From positions 1 through 64,000 of the forward strand of contig MEQB01000032.1 of assembly GCA_001770015.1 (NCBI GenBank): 64,000 nt of DNA. The letters run 5' to 3'. The DNA comes from Bdellovibrionales bacterium RIFOXYC1_FULL_37_79. Lineage in GTDB: Bacteria > Bdellovibrionota > Bacteriovoracia > Bacteriovoracales > Bacteriovoracaceae. The notes below the pieces were generated by a model. It did not search any database and had not been told where the DNA came from. It was given only the letters and a program-made list of their open reading frames with translations. Shown here piece after piece: positions 38,409 to 46,246 of the stretch (positions are counted from its first letter, which is position 1; the number at the start of each line of letters is the position of its first letter). The position numbers and the translations under genes were made by a program.

Positions 38409-38963
38409 CTATAACCCCAATTCATCGCTGATTTCTTGCATGGCCAAAAGACAGATGGACGCAAAATTCTCAAGCGGCAAACCAATCATCTCACACTCTT
38501 TAATAATCTCCCGGTCCACGCTGGCGGCAAAAGCTTTTTCCTTCATGCGTTTTACGATTGATTTGACTTTGACACTTGCCAGTTTCCGGTCAGGATAGAC
38601 CATCGCCGTGGCCATGATCAGCCCAGTGATCGTTTCTCCAGCGGCCAGGGCATGATGAAAGCGGGATTGGCGTTTGATTTGATGGGCATGCTCATTATGC
38701 AGCTTAATGGCCTCCACAATCTCCGCCTGCACTCCCAGGTTGGTTAAAATTTTCTCACTCTCTAGCCCATGGACTTTAAGATCGGCACCCGTTATTTCCA
38801 CATCCAGATCATGTAAGAGTCCGGCCAGCGCCCATTTTTGTTCATCTTCGCCAAAATGCAAGGCCAGTTTTTTCATCACCGCCTCGCTGGCCAGGCAATG
38901 TCTTTGCATGTTTTCATTTTTAACATATTCGCCTAGAAGAATAAACGCTTCCTGTCTGGTCAT
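38409..38963 (-). CDS. HD-domain hydrolase
   Basis: The 184-residue product is a small HD-superfamily phosphohydrolase-like protein: first metal His in QRHCLASE, the HD pair in LAGLLHDLDVE, a later His in LKVHGLESEK and LHNEHAH further on. I place the start at 38961-38963, which has GGAG 6 nt upstream; an ATG four codons earlier does not. Members cleave nucleotides or nucleotide signals. It is the last gene of an operon with an M48 peptidase and adenosine deaminase, 18 nt after the latter, so a nucleotide-related substrate is plausible. Confidence 0.87.
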   Translation of the reverse strand: MTRQEAFILLGEYVKNENMQRHCLASEAVMKKLALHFGEDEQKWALAGLLHDLDVEITGADLKVHGLESEKILTNLGVQAEIVEAIKLHNEHAHQIKRQSRFHHALAAGETITGLIMATAMVYPDRKLASVKVKSIVKRMKEKAFAASVDREIIKECEMIGLPLENFASICLLAMQEISDELGL

Positions 38964-38981
38964 CAAAAGCTCCATAGATAT

Positions 38982-40196
38982 CTAAACCACTTTATATTCT
39001 TTCATCACCTGATCAATGTAATTCATCACCGAGCGGACATATTTTCTTTTTTCGCTATAGGAACCAGGATAAAAACTGCGTTTAAATCCATAAAGCAGCA
39101 GATCCTTTAACATTCTCGGGGTGATATTAAAATTTTCCAAGGCCAATTTCAGTTCACCGGATACCGTGGTATTGGAAACCAGCCGGTTATCAGTACAAAT
39201 ACTAGTGGAAATATTTTTTTCCAACATCTTTTTAAAAGAGTGATCCTTGATATTTTTTAGGTTTGGATTGGTTTGCAGATTGCTGGTCAGACAGACTTCA
39301 ATGGTGATCCTTCTTTCGGCAATATAGGAGGCTAGATCATCTACATATTTTTGTTTGTTTTCAATATCAGGATCAGTAATTTTATCCTTATCAAATAAAT
39401 AGTAAGCATGTCCCAGCCGGTCAGCATAAAGCTCGGTGATCGCCTGAAAAATACTTTCAGCGCCGTAGGCCTCTCCCGCATGCACCGTTTTGTGCATGAA
39501 TTTTTTATGCACCAGCCGGTAAGCATCAATGAAATCGCCCGCCGGATAACCCGCCTCCTGCCCGGCCAGATCAAAGGCGACGATGGGGATACCCCGATCA
39601 TCCCGGATGCGAATGATCCCTTTGGCCAGTTCCAGGGCGCCCATTTTAATGATATCCATTGGATGAGAAAATTTATGTAAATCATAAAAATTCGCATAGA
39701 ACGGTGAAAAACTGGCACCAAACATTCTCATGGCACAACAAATAATCCCGTAACTAAAAGCCGGTTCCAACCCATCCACCACTTCTCTTCTGGCATTGAA
39801 TTCTTTTTTTGCCCGGTCCAGTCCTTTATTAATGGAATCAAGAATAATCTCCATCGTCATATTCTTATTGTCCATATGCAGTTGGGGTGCAAATCTTATT
39901 TCAATATAACGAACTCCTTCAGCCTGGTTATCCACCGCCAGTTCGTAAGCTACCCTCTCCAGATTTTCCGGATTTCTAAGTACGGCGCAGGTGTACATGA
40001 AGCCATGTAAATACTCGCCCAGATCATTATATTTGTTTTTGAAAACCGTCTGCTTCAGGCCTTCCTCGGTATAAGCAGGCATCTCCACTTTTTCTTTTTT
40101 AGCCAGCTCGATTAAAGTGGGAATCCTGAGCGATCCATCCAGATGCACATGTAAATCAGTTTTGGGTATTTTTTTTATGAATTCATTACTTAACAT
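38982..40196 (-). CDS. add: adenosine deaminase
   Basis: The 404-residue enzyme converts adenosine (or a close relative) to inosine, part of purine salvage. The zinc site HVHLDGSLR near the start, the catalytic Glu in VHAGEAYG, GHAYYL after DRL, and the Asp region STSICTDNRLVSNT are all present. AAGGAG precedes the ATG. It lies between the M48 peptidase (16 nt upstream) and the HD hydrolase. Predators degrade prey nucleic acid, so salvage genes fit, but that link is an inference. Confidence 0.94.
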   Translation of the reverse strand: MLSNEFIKKIPKTDLHVHLDGSLRIPTLIELAKKEKVEMPAYTEEGLKQTVFKNKYNDLGEYLHGFMYTCAVLRNPENLERVAYELAVDNQAEGVRYIEIRFAPQLHMDNKNMTMEIILDSINKGLDRAKKEFNARREVVDGLEPAFSYGIICCAMRMFGASFSPFYANFYDLHKFSHPMDIIKMGALELAKGIIRIRDDRGIPIVAFDLAGQEAGYPAGDFIDAYRLVHKKFMHKTVHAGEAYGAESIFQAITELYADRLGHAYYLFDKDKITDPDIENKQKYVDDLASYIAERRITIEVCLTSNLQTNPNLKNIKDHSFKKMLEKNISTSICTDNRLVSNTTVSGELKLALENFNITPRMLKDLLLYGFKRSFYPGSYSEKRKYVRSVMNYIDQVMKEYKVV

Positions 40197-40212
40197 TTAT
40201 AGCTCCTTTTAA

Positions 40213-41139
40213 CTATCTTGAAACTCTGCTTTTTATTTCGTTCCAGTTCTCTGTTCTCACAATGGAATTATTTGATTGCTGGGTGTCCATGATCAGACGG
40301 TTCATCTGGGTGACCCTCTCCCGGCTGGGCGGGTGAGTACTAAAGGCATCCGCAAAGGCACTGCTTAGCGGGTCTCCCTTTTTATACTGGCCCTCCATCT
40401 CCAGAAGTTTCTTATAAAAATTCCCCACATGCTCCTTTGAATACTGGGCATTGATGGCATATTTGAAACCTTCCCGATCAGCTTGCATTTCATCCCGTTG
40501 GGAATTTTTCATAAAAGTATATTTCCGGACTAAAAGGCCAGAAGCACCTCCAGCCACCAGGCCACCGATGCTGGCCCTTTTAACACACTTCTTATCACCC
40601 TTTTTACAAATAAGTTTGCCAACCCCGATGCCGGCCAGTCCTCCCCCGACCGCCCCAATGGTTCCGTAAATGATATCCTTTTTTTGTCCTTTCTTCTGGG
40701 CATAGATTCTTTTGGCCGCATGACGACTCGTCACATGTGCCATCTCATGGCCTATGACTCCCGCCAATTCGGCTTCCGATTCAGCCACTTTAATCAGTCC
40801 GCTGGTGATAAAAACATTTCCGGCCGGCAGGGCAAACGCATTGATTTGCTCACTGCTTACCACGGTAAAGGAATATTCATAAGGATTGTTATCCAGATTA
40901 TTGGCAATCACGATTTTCTCCCCGATCGCTCGCACATAACCTTGCAACTGTAAATCGGGATGTGGAGGGTATTCCTTGCTCATTTCGACCAGGACTTCCT
41001 TGGTCATTTGAATTTCATCTTGTACGGTAAGGTCGGTTGCTTGATCATCACTTTCCCTTAGGATATCGGTGGTGGAAGCACATGCGCACAGGCAAATCAA
41101 AGAAACTAAAACGGGTATATTCCAAAAAGATCTATCCAT
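40213..41139 (-). CDS. M48-family zinc metallopeptidase, lipoprotein
   Basis: The 308-residue product begins with a lipoprotein-type signal (VLVSLICLCAC) and is probably anchored in a membrane on the periplasmic side. The metallopeptidase domain has the HEMAH motif (GVIGHEMAHVTSRHAAK) with the third zinc ligand Glu in MQADREGFKYA, the pattern of BepA/LoiP-like M48 enzymes. A glycine-rich hydrophobic insertion (GTIGAVGGGLAGIGVGKL) with nearby Cys pairs lies between them. BepA-type proteins act in outer-membrane protein quality control. GGAG precedes the ATG. First gene of the operon with add and the HD hydrolase. Confidence 0.92.
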   Translation of the reverse strand: MDRSFWNIPVLVSLICLCACASTTDILRESDDQATDLTVQDEIQMTKEVLVEMSKEYPPHPDLQLQGYVRAIGEKIVIANNLDNNPYEYSFTVVSSEQINAFALPAGNVFITSGLIKVAESEAELAGVIGHEMAHVTSRHAAKRIYAQKKGQKKDIIYGTIGAVGGGLAGIGVGKLICKKGDKKCVKRASIGGLVAGGASGLLVRKYTFMKNSQRDEMQADREGFKYAINAQYSKEHVGNFYKKLLEMEGQYKKGDPLSSAFADAFSTHPPSRERVTQMNRLIMDTQQSNNSIVRTENWNEIKSRVSR

Positions 41140-41223
41140 AAATCTCCATTCTTATTTTTTTTTAATATGATACTACTAAATTCATTTCTTTATAAGTGAT
41201 TTATAGAATAATAGCCGACCGAA

Positions 41224-42351
41224 TTACTCTACATTCGTAAGCAGATCATAAAGTCTCTTATAATCAACATCACCGGTTAAAACATAAGAAACAAATAAGG
41301 GATTTTTTCTGATTTGTTTAAGTGCTGCAAATTCTTTTGATAAATCAAAGGACAAGGCCTGCCTGCCTACCACTGAGAGAATGATGTCATTATCCTCCTT
41401 ACTAGTGGTGAAACCGATTATAGGTTGATCCAGGCCAGAAGTGCTTTTGATCCAGGTTCCCTCTCCGTTTGGATCCTTCGTAGAACCCACAAAGATGGGA
41501 ATCTTTTTTTCTTTTACTGGCTCCATGGTCCGTTCAAACAAAACCCGGGCCCCCAGCTTGGCAAAGGTCTCCGCCTCGTCGTAAGTCAGCTCTTTAATGG
41601 TTTTAGCCGTGGCCACCAATTTGGGATCACAAACCTTGACCCCGTTTACATCCGTCCAAATAAAGTACTGATCCGCACTTAAAACACTGGCCAGGATGGA
41701 ACCCGTATAATCCGATCCCTCTCGTCCCAGAGTGGTGGTATGCCCCAGAGAGTCCTTGCCAATAAAACCTTGAGTCACAATAATATTGTCCTGAACCAAT
41801 AGAGGTTTGATTTTTTGCTGGGCCAATTCATCAATTTTCAAAAAATCGGGATTGGCGCTTTGATAAGTGGAATCGGTAATCAACACTTCTCTGATATCAA
41901 AATAAATGGATTGGGCACTTTCCCCCAGGCAATAATTCAAACTGGCGGCAAACATAACCGAGGAGAGCCTCTCCCCGATACTATAAAGCGCATCCATCAG
42001 ATAGGGTGGGCAGTCTCTTTTACTTTGCAGTATAAGCGAATAGCCACGGGCCTCGTTATAAAGCTTGATCAAATCATCCTTGACTTGTTCATAGATAAAT
42101 AAATCTTTGGCAATTTTATCATGCCTGCCTACCAGGACATGAAACTGATGGTTAAGATAATCGTTATCGCCCTTGATGGAGGCCCGGGCGATGTCTTCCA
42201 GCATATTGGTGGTATTCCACGTCGCACTGATAACCACCACCGTGGGGCGGGGCAGTTTTTTTACAATATCCACACAATACATCATGGAAGACGCATCTTT
42301 AACACTACTTCCACCAAATTTTGAAACAATTAATCCAGACTGAATAGACAT
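41224..42351 (-). CDS. lysC: aspartate kinase
   Basis: The 375-residue protein phosphorylates aspartate, the first step toward lysine, threonine and methionine. The amino-acid-kinase signature KFGGSSVKD is at the N-terminus, LGREGSDYTGS and FIWTDVNGVKVCDP follow. I set the start at 42349-42351, which has GAGGTGA upstream. At 375 residues it is shorter than usual (about 400-450): after the kinase domain there is only about 75 residues with one ACT-like segment (IILSVVGRQALSFDL), so allosteric control may be reduced. It is a single gene with its own upstream region. Confidence 0.93.
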   Translation of the reverse strand: MSIQSGLIVSKFGGSSVKDASSMMYCVDIVKKLPRPTVVVISATWNTTNMLEDIARASIKGDNDYLNHQFHVLVGRHDKIAKDLFIYEQVKDDLIKLYNEARGYSLILQSKRDCPPYLMDALYSIGERLSSVMFAASLNYCLGESAQSIYFDIREVLITDSTYQSANPDFLKIDELAQQKIKPLLVQDNIIVTQGFIGKDSLGHTTTLGREGSDYTGSILASVLSADQYFIWTDVNGVKVCDPKLVATAKTIKELTYDEAETFAKLGARVLFERTMEPVKEKKIPIFVGSTKDPNGEGTWIKSTSGLDQPIIGFTTSKEDNDIILSVVGRQALSFDLSKEFAALKQIRKNPLFVSYVLTGDVDYKRLYDLLTNVE

Positions 42352-42433
42352 AGGATTCACCTCTTTCAATCTCATAAGACTATACTAAACTTTAAAGAAA
42401 ATCATCCGTTTTTTATCTACTCTTTTTTTTAAT

Positions 42434-44098
42434 TTATCTTAGTTTTGATAACATTCCTTTTAGACAATATATTATAGATTTTATTATCACTCTGCTCGCT
42501 TTAACTTTTGTTAAATCTTCTGGGCTTAAATTATATGCGTAAGAAATAATTTGCTTTGTTTTAGGATCATATTGAAAAATTCCCTTACCATCGAAACCAT
42601 ACTTACCAATTCCAAGGTTTAAAACTGTTTCCATGCGACCACCAACAACAAAATAACATAATTGCTCATTATAAAAATATTTTTTAAATATTTTGCTCAA
42701 AGTTTTTTGTTTGTATCCAAGATTTTCGTTATTAAGTTTAGGGGTAATATCTTCTAAATATCTCAAATATAAATCATTTTGTATTTCCCCTAATACAGCT
42801 CTCGGTGATCCATATTGACGTAATGGATTTTCGGCTTCAGGGAAATCTGTATCTTTTCTGGTAACATACTCTTTTAGTTGAACCAAATAACTATTACCAG
42901 AATCTGAAAAATTAATTTTTTTTCCAGTTAGTCGTTCAACATTTTTCTTATATTCATCAATAAATTCTAACATTAATTCAGCTTTTTTCCGATAATCAGG
43001 TTCCATATCAATTACACTTTGACCTGTGTAAAGCGCAAGATTATAGCCGGGAACAGCTTTACCATAGCTACCGTCCAGATAGTCCCAATAAACAATAGAA
43101 TGATCCCCAACAGAAGGGTCAAGATTTACTGGCTTACCTTGACTTAATCTTGTAAATGGATCAATTAATATATCTGGAAGATCTTTAAAACCGATATTGG
43201 CCAAATCTCCAGTTTCCCTATCCACATATGCAAGTAGATTTTGAGTATGTCCAGCAACGTAAAATCCATGATTAAAGTTAATATTTGCGCTGAATTGCGC
43301 CAACTTTGGAATATAAATTTCTTTTATCCATTGATCTACACTCATTTTTTTTTTGTCAGCAAGCTCTTTTAATAAATGTGTTTTACTTAATAGCCCATGA
43401 AGGCCAAACCATTTGGTTGATTTATTTCCAACAGGTGAAGTTAAAGTTCTGACTGTATAGCTATATTTGATTTTATCAGTGTACACCATTTGAGCAGCAA
43501 AACGTTCAGGTAAAAAGCTCGTAATTTTGTCATCGCTTTCTCTAAGTGTTGTTTCCAGAAAATCATTATTACGTATTCCATCTTCTAGTGATGAAAGAGA
43601 ATTGTGTCCGTAAGTATTATCATTTGTTAATTGCTTCAGCCTAAGTGCTACAGGTTCATATGACTTATCACTTGGGTGCCAAATAAAATATGAACTATGA
43701 CCTTGCATTTTAATACCTAAAAATTCTTTTTTAATACTAGCACTGTATTTATGTGATTTTAAAAAAACGGACAGTGTTTCTGGAATTTTAGCCTCATCAA
43801 AGAAAAAACGAATATACTTTTTTCCATTTTTTTCTACTTGTGAATACTTGGTAGTATTAGCATCAACATATTTGGATAGAATACCTTCAACTTCATTTTC
43901 TGGAATTTCGATCGTCGTAATTTGAATAATATTTCTATCTTTAACTGGAATTGCTTCAGTTTTACGTTCATATACATTTTCAAACTCATTCCTAATCATC
44001 TCTCGCCATTTTTCGGGTACTTGAGAATAATCAATCTCAGCAATAGCAGGGATTGATAAGATTAAAAAAGAAGATAAAAAAAACTTATAAACACGCAT
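42434..44098 (-). CDS. exported protein of unknown function, possibly kinase-fold-like
   Basis: The 554-residue product starts at the ATG with TTAGGAG just upstream and has a signal peptide (MRVYKFFLSSFLILSIPAIA). A central part (about residues 260-330: KTHLLKELADKK, NINFNHGFYVAGHTQNLLAYVD, NIGFKDLPDILIDP) has a spacing that recalls the HGQN-type loop and following RD motif of IucA/IucC siderophore-synthetase or kinase-like folds. That resemblance is weak and may be chance, especially for an exported protein. No other domain recognised. A duplicated segment ends 83 nt upstream of the start. Confidence 0.72.
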   Translation of the reverse strand: MRVYKFFLSSFLILSIPAIAEIDYSQVPEKWREMIRNEFENVYERKTEAIPVKDRNIIQITTIEIPENEVEGILSKYVDANTTKYSQVEKNGKKYIRFFFDEAKIPETLSVFLKSHKYSASIKKEFLGIKMQGHSSYFIWHPSDKSYEPVALRLKQLTNDNTYGHNSLSSLEDGIRNNDFLETTLRESDDKITSFLPERFAAQMVYTDKIKYSYTVRTLTSPVGNKSTKWFGLHGLLSKTHLLKELADKKKMSVDQWIKEIYIPKLAQFSANINFNHGFYVAGHTQNLLAYVDRETGDLANIGFKDLPDILIDPFTRLSQGKPVNLDPSVGDHSIVYWDYLDGSYGKAVPGYNLALYTGQSVIDMEPDYRKKAELMLEFIDEYKKNVERLTGKKINFSDSGNSYLVQLKEYVTRKDTDFPEAENPLRQYGSPRAVLGEIQNDLYLRYLEDITPKLNNENLGYKQKTLSKIFKKYFYNEQLCYFVVGGRMETVLNLGIGKYGFDGKGIFQYDPKTKQIISYAYNLSPEDLTKVKASRVIIKSIIYCLKGMLSKLR

Positions 44099-44392
44099 AT
44101 CTCCTAATCGGTTTTCTGATATACATCTTAACAAAATTAAGGGATTTCCCTTACAAATTGATGCAAACAAAACGGTTCTGGAATTTCATCCCCTTCCTCT
44201 TTTATCCACATAAGTTCAGCCAGACTCATGGGGCGGGGAAACCCCGGCGAGGCTTACCAGTTGAAATCAAAAGAAATGAAATGAATTATTTTTTTTGAAA
44301 GGGCCTTGACGAAGTCATCAATATCGCAGAATAATCGGGTTAAATCCATTTTTTCCCCCAATAATTTGTTTGTGGTAAAACTATTATGGAGG

Positions 44393-44425
44393 AAAAAAAA
44401 CGGGCCAAACAGGCCCGTTTTTTTT
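44393..44425. terminator. bidirectional terminator, copy A (loop AAACA)
   Basis: Eight A, CGGGCC, loop AAACA, GGCCCG and eight T make a symmetrical intrinsic terminator able to stop transcription in both directions. It lies 36 nt beyond the stop of the gene fragment and 295 nt before the exported 554-residue protein. Its loop is the exact reverse complement of the loop in copy B. Confidence 0.9.
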
Positions 44426-44461
44426 ATAAAATCTTACAATTTAGTCCAAACTGAGGTTAAA

Positions 44462-44783
44462 TTACTCGCTTCGATCCATTATTTTTTTATCGCTCACCAC
44501 AATTCCAAAAGAACGTGCGGCAAAATACACTTGACTGGGGAACAATAAAGCTTTCAATTCATAACTAACCAGATAATCGGAATTCAAAACGCACCTTCTA
44601 GTATCCTGGTCATATACTAAACTTACTTTCTGAGAAATGGTCAACGCTTGCTTCCTGTTATTTTTATTCTTCCCGATAAAAGGATGATCATCAACAAGCT
44701 CGATTACCAGGCTGATTTTCTTCATAAATCTAACCAGGTTATATTTGACACAAAGATTTGGACTGCTTAAATATTTATCCTTA
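44462..44783 (-). pseudogene. C-terminal fragment of the 614-residue exported protein
   Basis: This stretch encodes the same last about 107 residues as 45925-46246, with a few changes (for example RRCVLNS for RRYVLNS). The homology stops at 44783 and an in-frame TGA follows at 44795-44797 on the upstream side. An internal ATG would give an 87-residue protein, but it lacks a signal peptide, so I treat it as a gene remnant. Confidence 0.85.
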
Positions 44784-44805
44784 ATAAACCCAATTCAACT
44801 GTTTA

Positions 44806-45321
44806 TTAAAGGCCAAGTTTAATAGTAAAAACGGGGTTGTCGCTGTTGGCGCTAACTTTTTCAAATGCTTGTTCCAAAATATGAGCGGCGGCATCACTAG
44901 GAGTAGTCGCATTATAACGACTTCTGATCATGACTTGATACGTTCCATCAATCCTGAAAAAATTTGAATGATTAAAACCATAATCCCAGGCGATGGTTAA
45001 AGAAGGTAGTTTTGCGGTGAAACGGCAGTCAGCATCTTGCGTCTTCATAAGGTTGATAACATTAACATTACTAGCGCTTGGATCAAGGATAATTAATTCG
45101 TAGGTTCCCTTGCTGCAAGTTTGTGGACCTGTGACATTAACCCATGATTCACCCGTTACAAATTGTCGATCATCAATTTTATCGACAGTATAACTAATTT
45201 CAATCTTCAACCCGGAGTCGCTCGAAGTTGAAACGTGTTTCCAAATCGCTTCTGCAAAGGTGGTTTGAGCAAACAAAAACATTAAGATTGATATTGTAGT
45301 AAATAGCAGTGTTGTTCTCAT
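44806..45321 (-). CDS. exported protein of unknown function
   Basis: The 171-residue product has a signal peptide (MRTTLLFTTISILMFLFAQTTFA) and a beta-rich mature part with two Cys residues (PQTCSKG and DADCRF) that could pair. GAGGA precedes the ATG. It sits between the two copies of the segmental duplication, so it may have arrived with, or been separated by, that event. No family recognised. Confidence 0.75.
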   Translation of the reverse strand: MRTTLLFTTISILMFLFAQTTFAEAIWKHVSTSSDSGLKIEISYTVDKIDDRQFVTGESWVNVTGPQTCSKGTYELIILDPSASNVNVINLMKTQDADCRFTAKLPSLTIAWDYGFNHSNFFRIDGTYQVMIRSRYNATTPSDAAAHILEQAFEKVSANSDNPVFTIKLGL

Positions 45322-45638
45322 AATAGTGGTCCTCGCTTTTAATGTGTTCTCTTAATGGGCATATATCGGAAAATTTGATTAATTAATATTTAAATCTTTC
45401 TTTTACCCATAATTACATGATCACATTTTTTTGAAGGCAAAAACGGCATGTACTTCTTACACGGTTTTAATAGAAAAACATTTTTTTCTTGATTTGGGTT
45501 TGATAGATAAAGGGATTAGTAAAAATGTAGTTAAAAATATGACTAGTACTAGTACATCAATTTTTTAATTTTTCAAGAGGTCGCACCGCCCTTGGCCATT
45601 GGATTTACCTATGAGATTCTCTTATACAAGATGGCACC
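45322..45638. other. 317-bp intergenic DNA next to duplication copy B
   Basis: This AT-rich gap before the exported 171-residue protein should hold its promoter. An ACTAGTACTAGT palindromic repeat lies near 45541-45556. I see no gene. Confidence 0.5.
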
Positions 45639-46246
45639 AATTTCATCCCCTTCCTCTTTTATCCACATAAGTTCAGCCAGACTCATGGGGCGGGGAAACC
45701 CCGACGAGGCTTACCAGTTGAAATCAAAAGAAAAGAAATGAAATGAATTATTTTGTTTAGAAAGGGCCTTGACGAAGTTATCGATGTCACAGAATAATCG
45801 GGTTAAATCCATTTTTTCCCCCAATAATTTGTTTGTGGTAAAACTATTATGGAGGAAAAAAAACGGGCCTGTTTGGCCCGTTATTTTTATAAAATCTTAC
45901 AATTTAGTCCGAACTGAGGTTAAATTACTCGCTTCGATCCATAATTTTTTTATCGCTCACCACAATTCCAAAAGAACGTGCGGCATAATACACTTGACTG
46001 GGGAACAATAAAGCTTTCAATTCATAACTAACCAGATAATCGGAATTCAAAACGTACCTTCTAGTATCCTGGTCATATACTAAACTTACTTTCTGAGAAA
46101 TGGTCAACGCTTGCTTCCTGTTATTTTTATTCTTCCCGATAAAAGGATGATCATCAACAAGCTCGATTACCAGGCTGATTTTCTTCATAAATCTAACCAG
46201 GTTATATTTGACACAAAGATTTGGACTGCTTAAATATTTATCCTTA
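45639..46246 (-). repeat. segmental duplication, copy B (source side)
   Basis: This is the intact side of the duplication described at 44182-44783: it contains the 3' end of the complete 614-residue gene and its terminator. Differences from copy A are few and scattered apart from the terminator loop and a small indel (GAAAAGAAATG versus GAAATG near 45731). Confidence 0.92.
45856..45888. terminator. bidirectional terminator, copy B (loop TGTTT)
   Basis: Eight A, CGGGCC, loop TGTTT, GGCCCG then TTATTTTTAT. The stem matches copy A but the loop is inverted. It lies 36 nt beyond the stop of the 614-residue exported protein. Confidence 0.9.

Larger units (their letters stand above)
44182..44783 (-). 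repeat. segmental duplication, copy A
   Basis: About 600 bp here are nearly identical to 45639-46246. The unit covers (on the minus strand) the last about 107 codons of a larger exported-protein gene, its stop codon, the terminator and about 215 nt more. The junctions are at AATTTCATCC (44182) and ATCCTTA (about 44783). No terminal repeats or transposase were found. Confidence 0.92.

Noticed and set aside
44200-44270. GC-rich CGGGG-AAA-CCCCG stem in the duplicated intergenic segment as a structured RNA or riboswitch
   Set aside because: The stem is short, there is no known riboswitch core, and conservation is explained by the recent duplication.
44462-44725. 87-residue frame as an independent gene
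   Set aside because: It is the duplicated tail of the 614-residue exported protein without its signal peptide, and an in-frame stop lies just beyond the duplicated segment.
44182-46246. Segmental duplication considered as an insertion sequence pair
   Set aside because: No transposase, terminal inverted repeats or target-site duplication were seen; the unit is a gene tail with its terminator.
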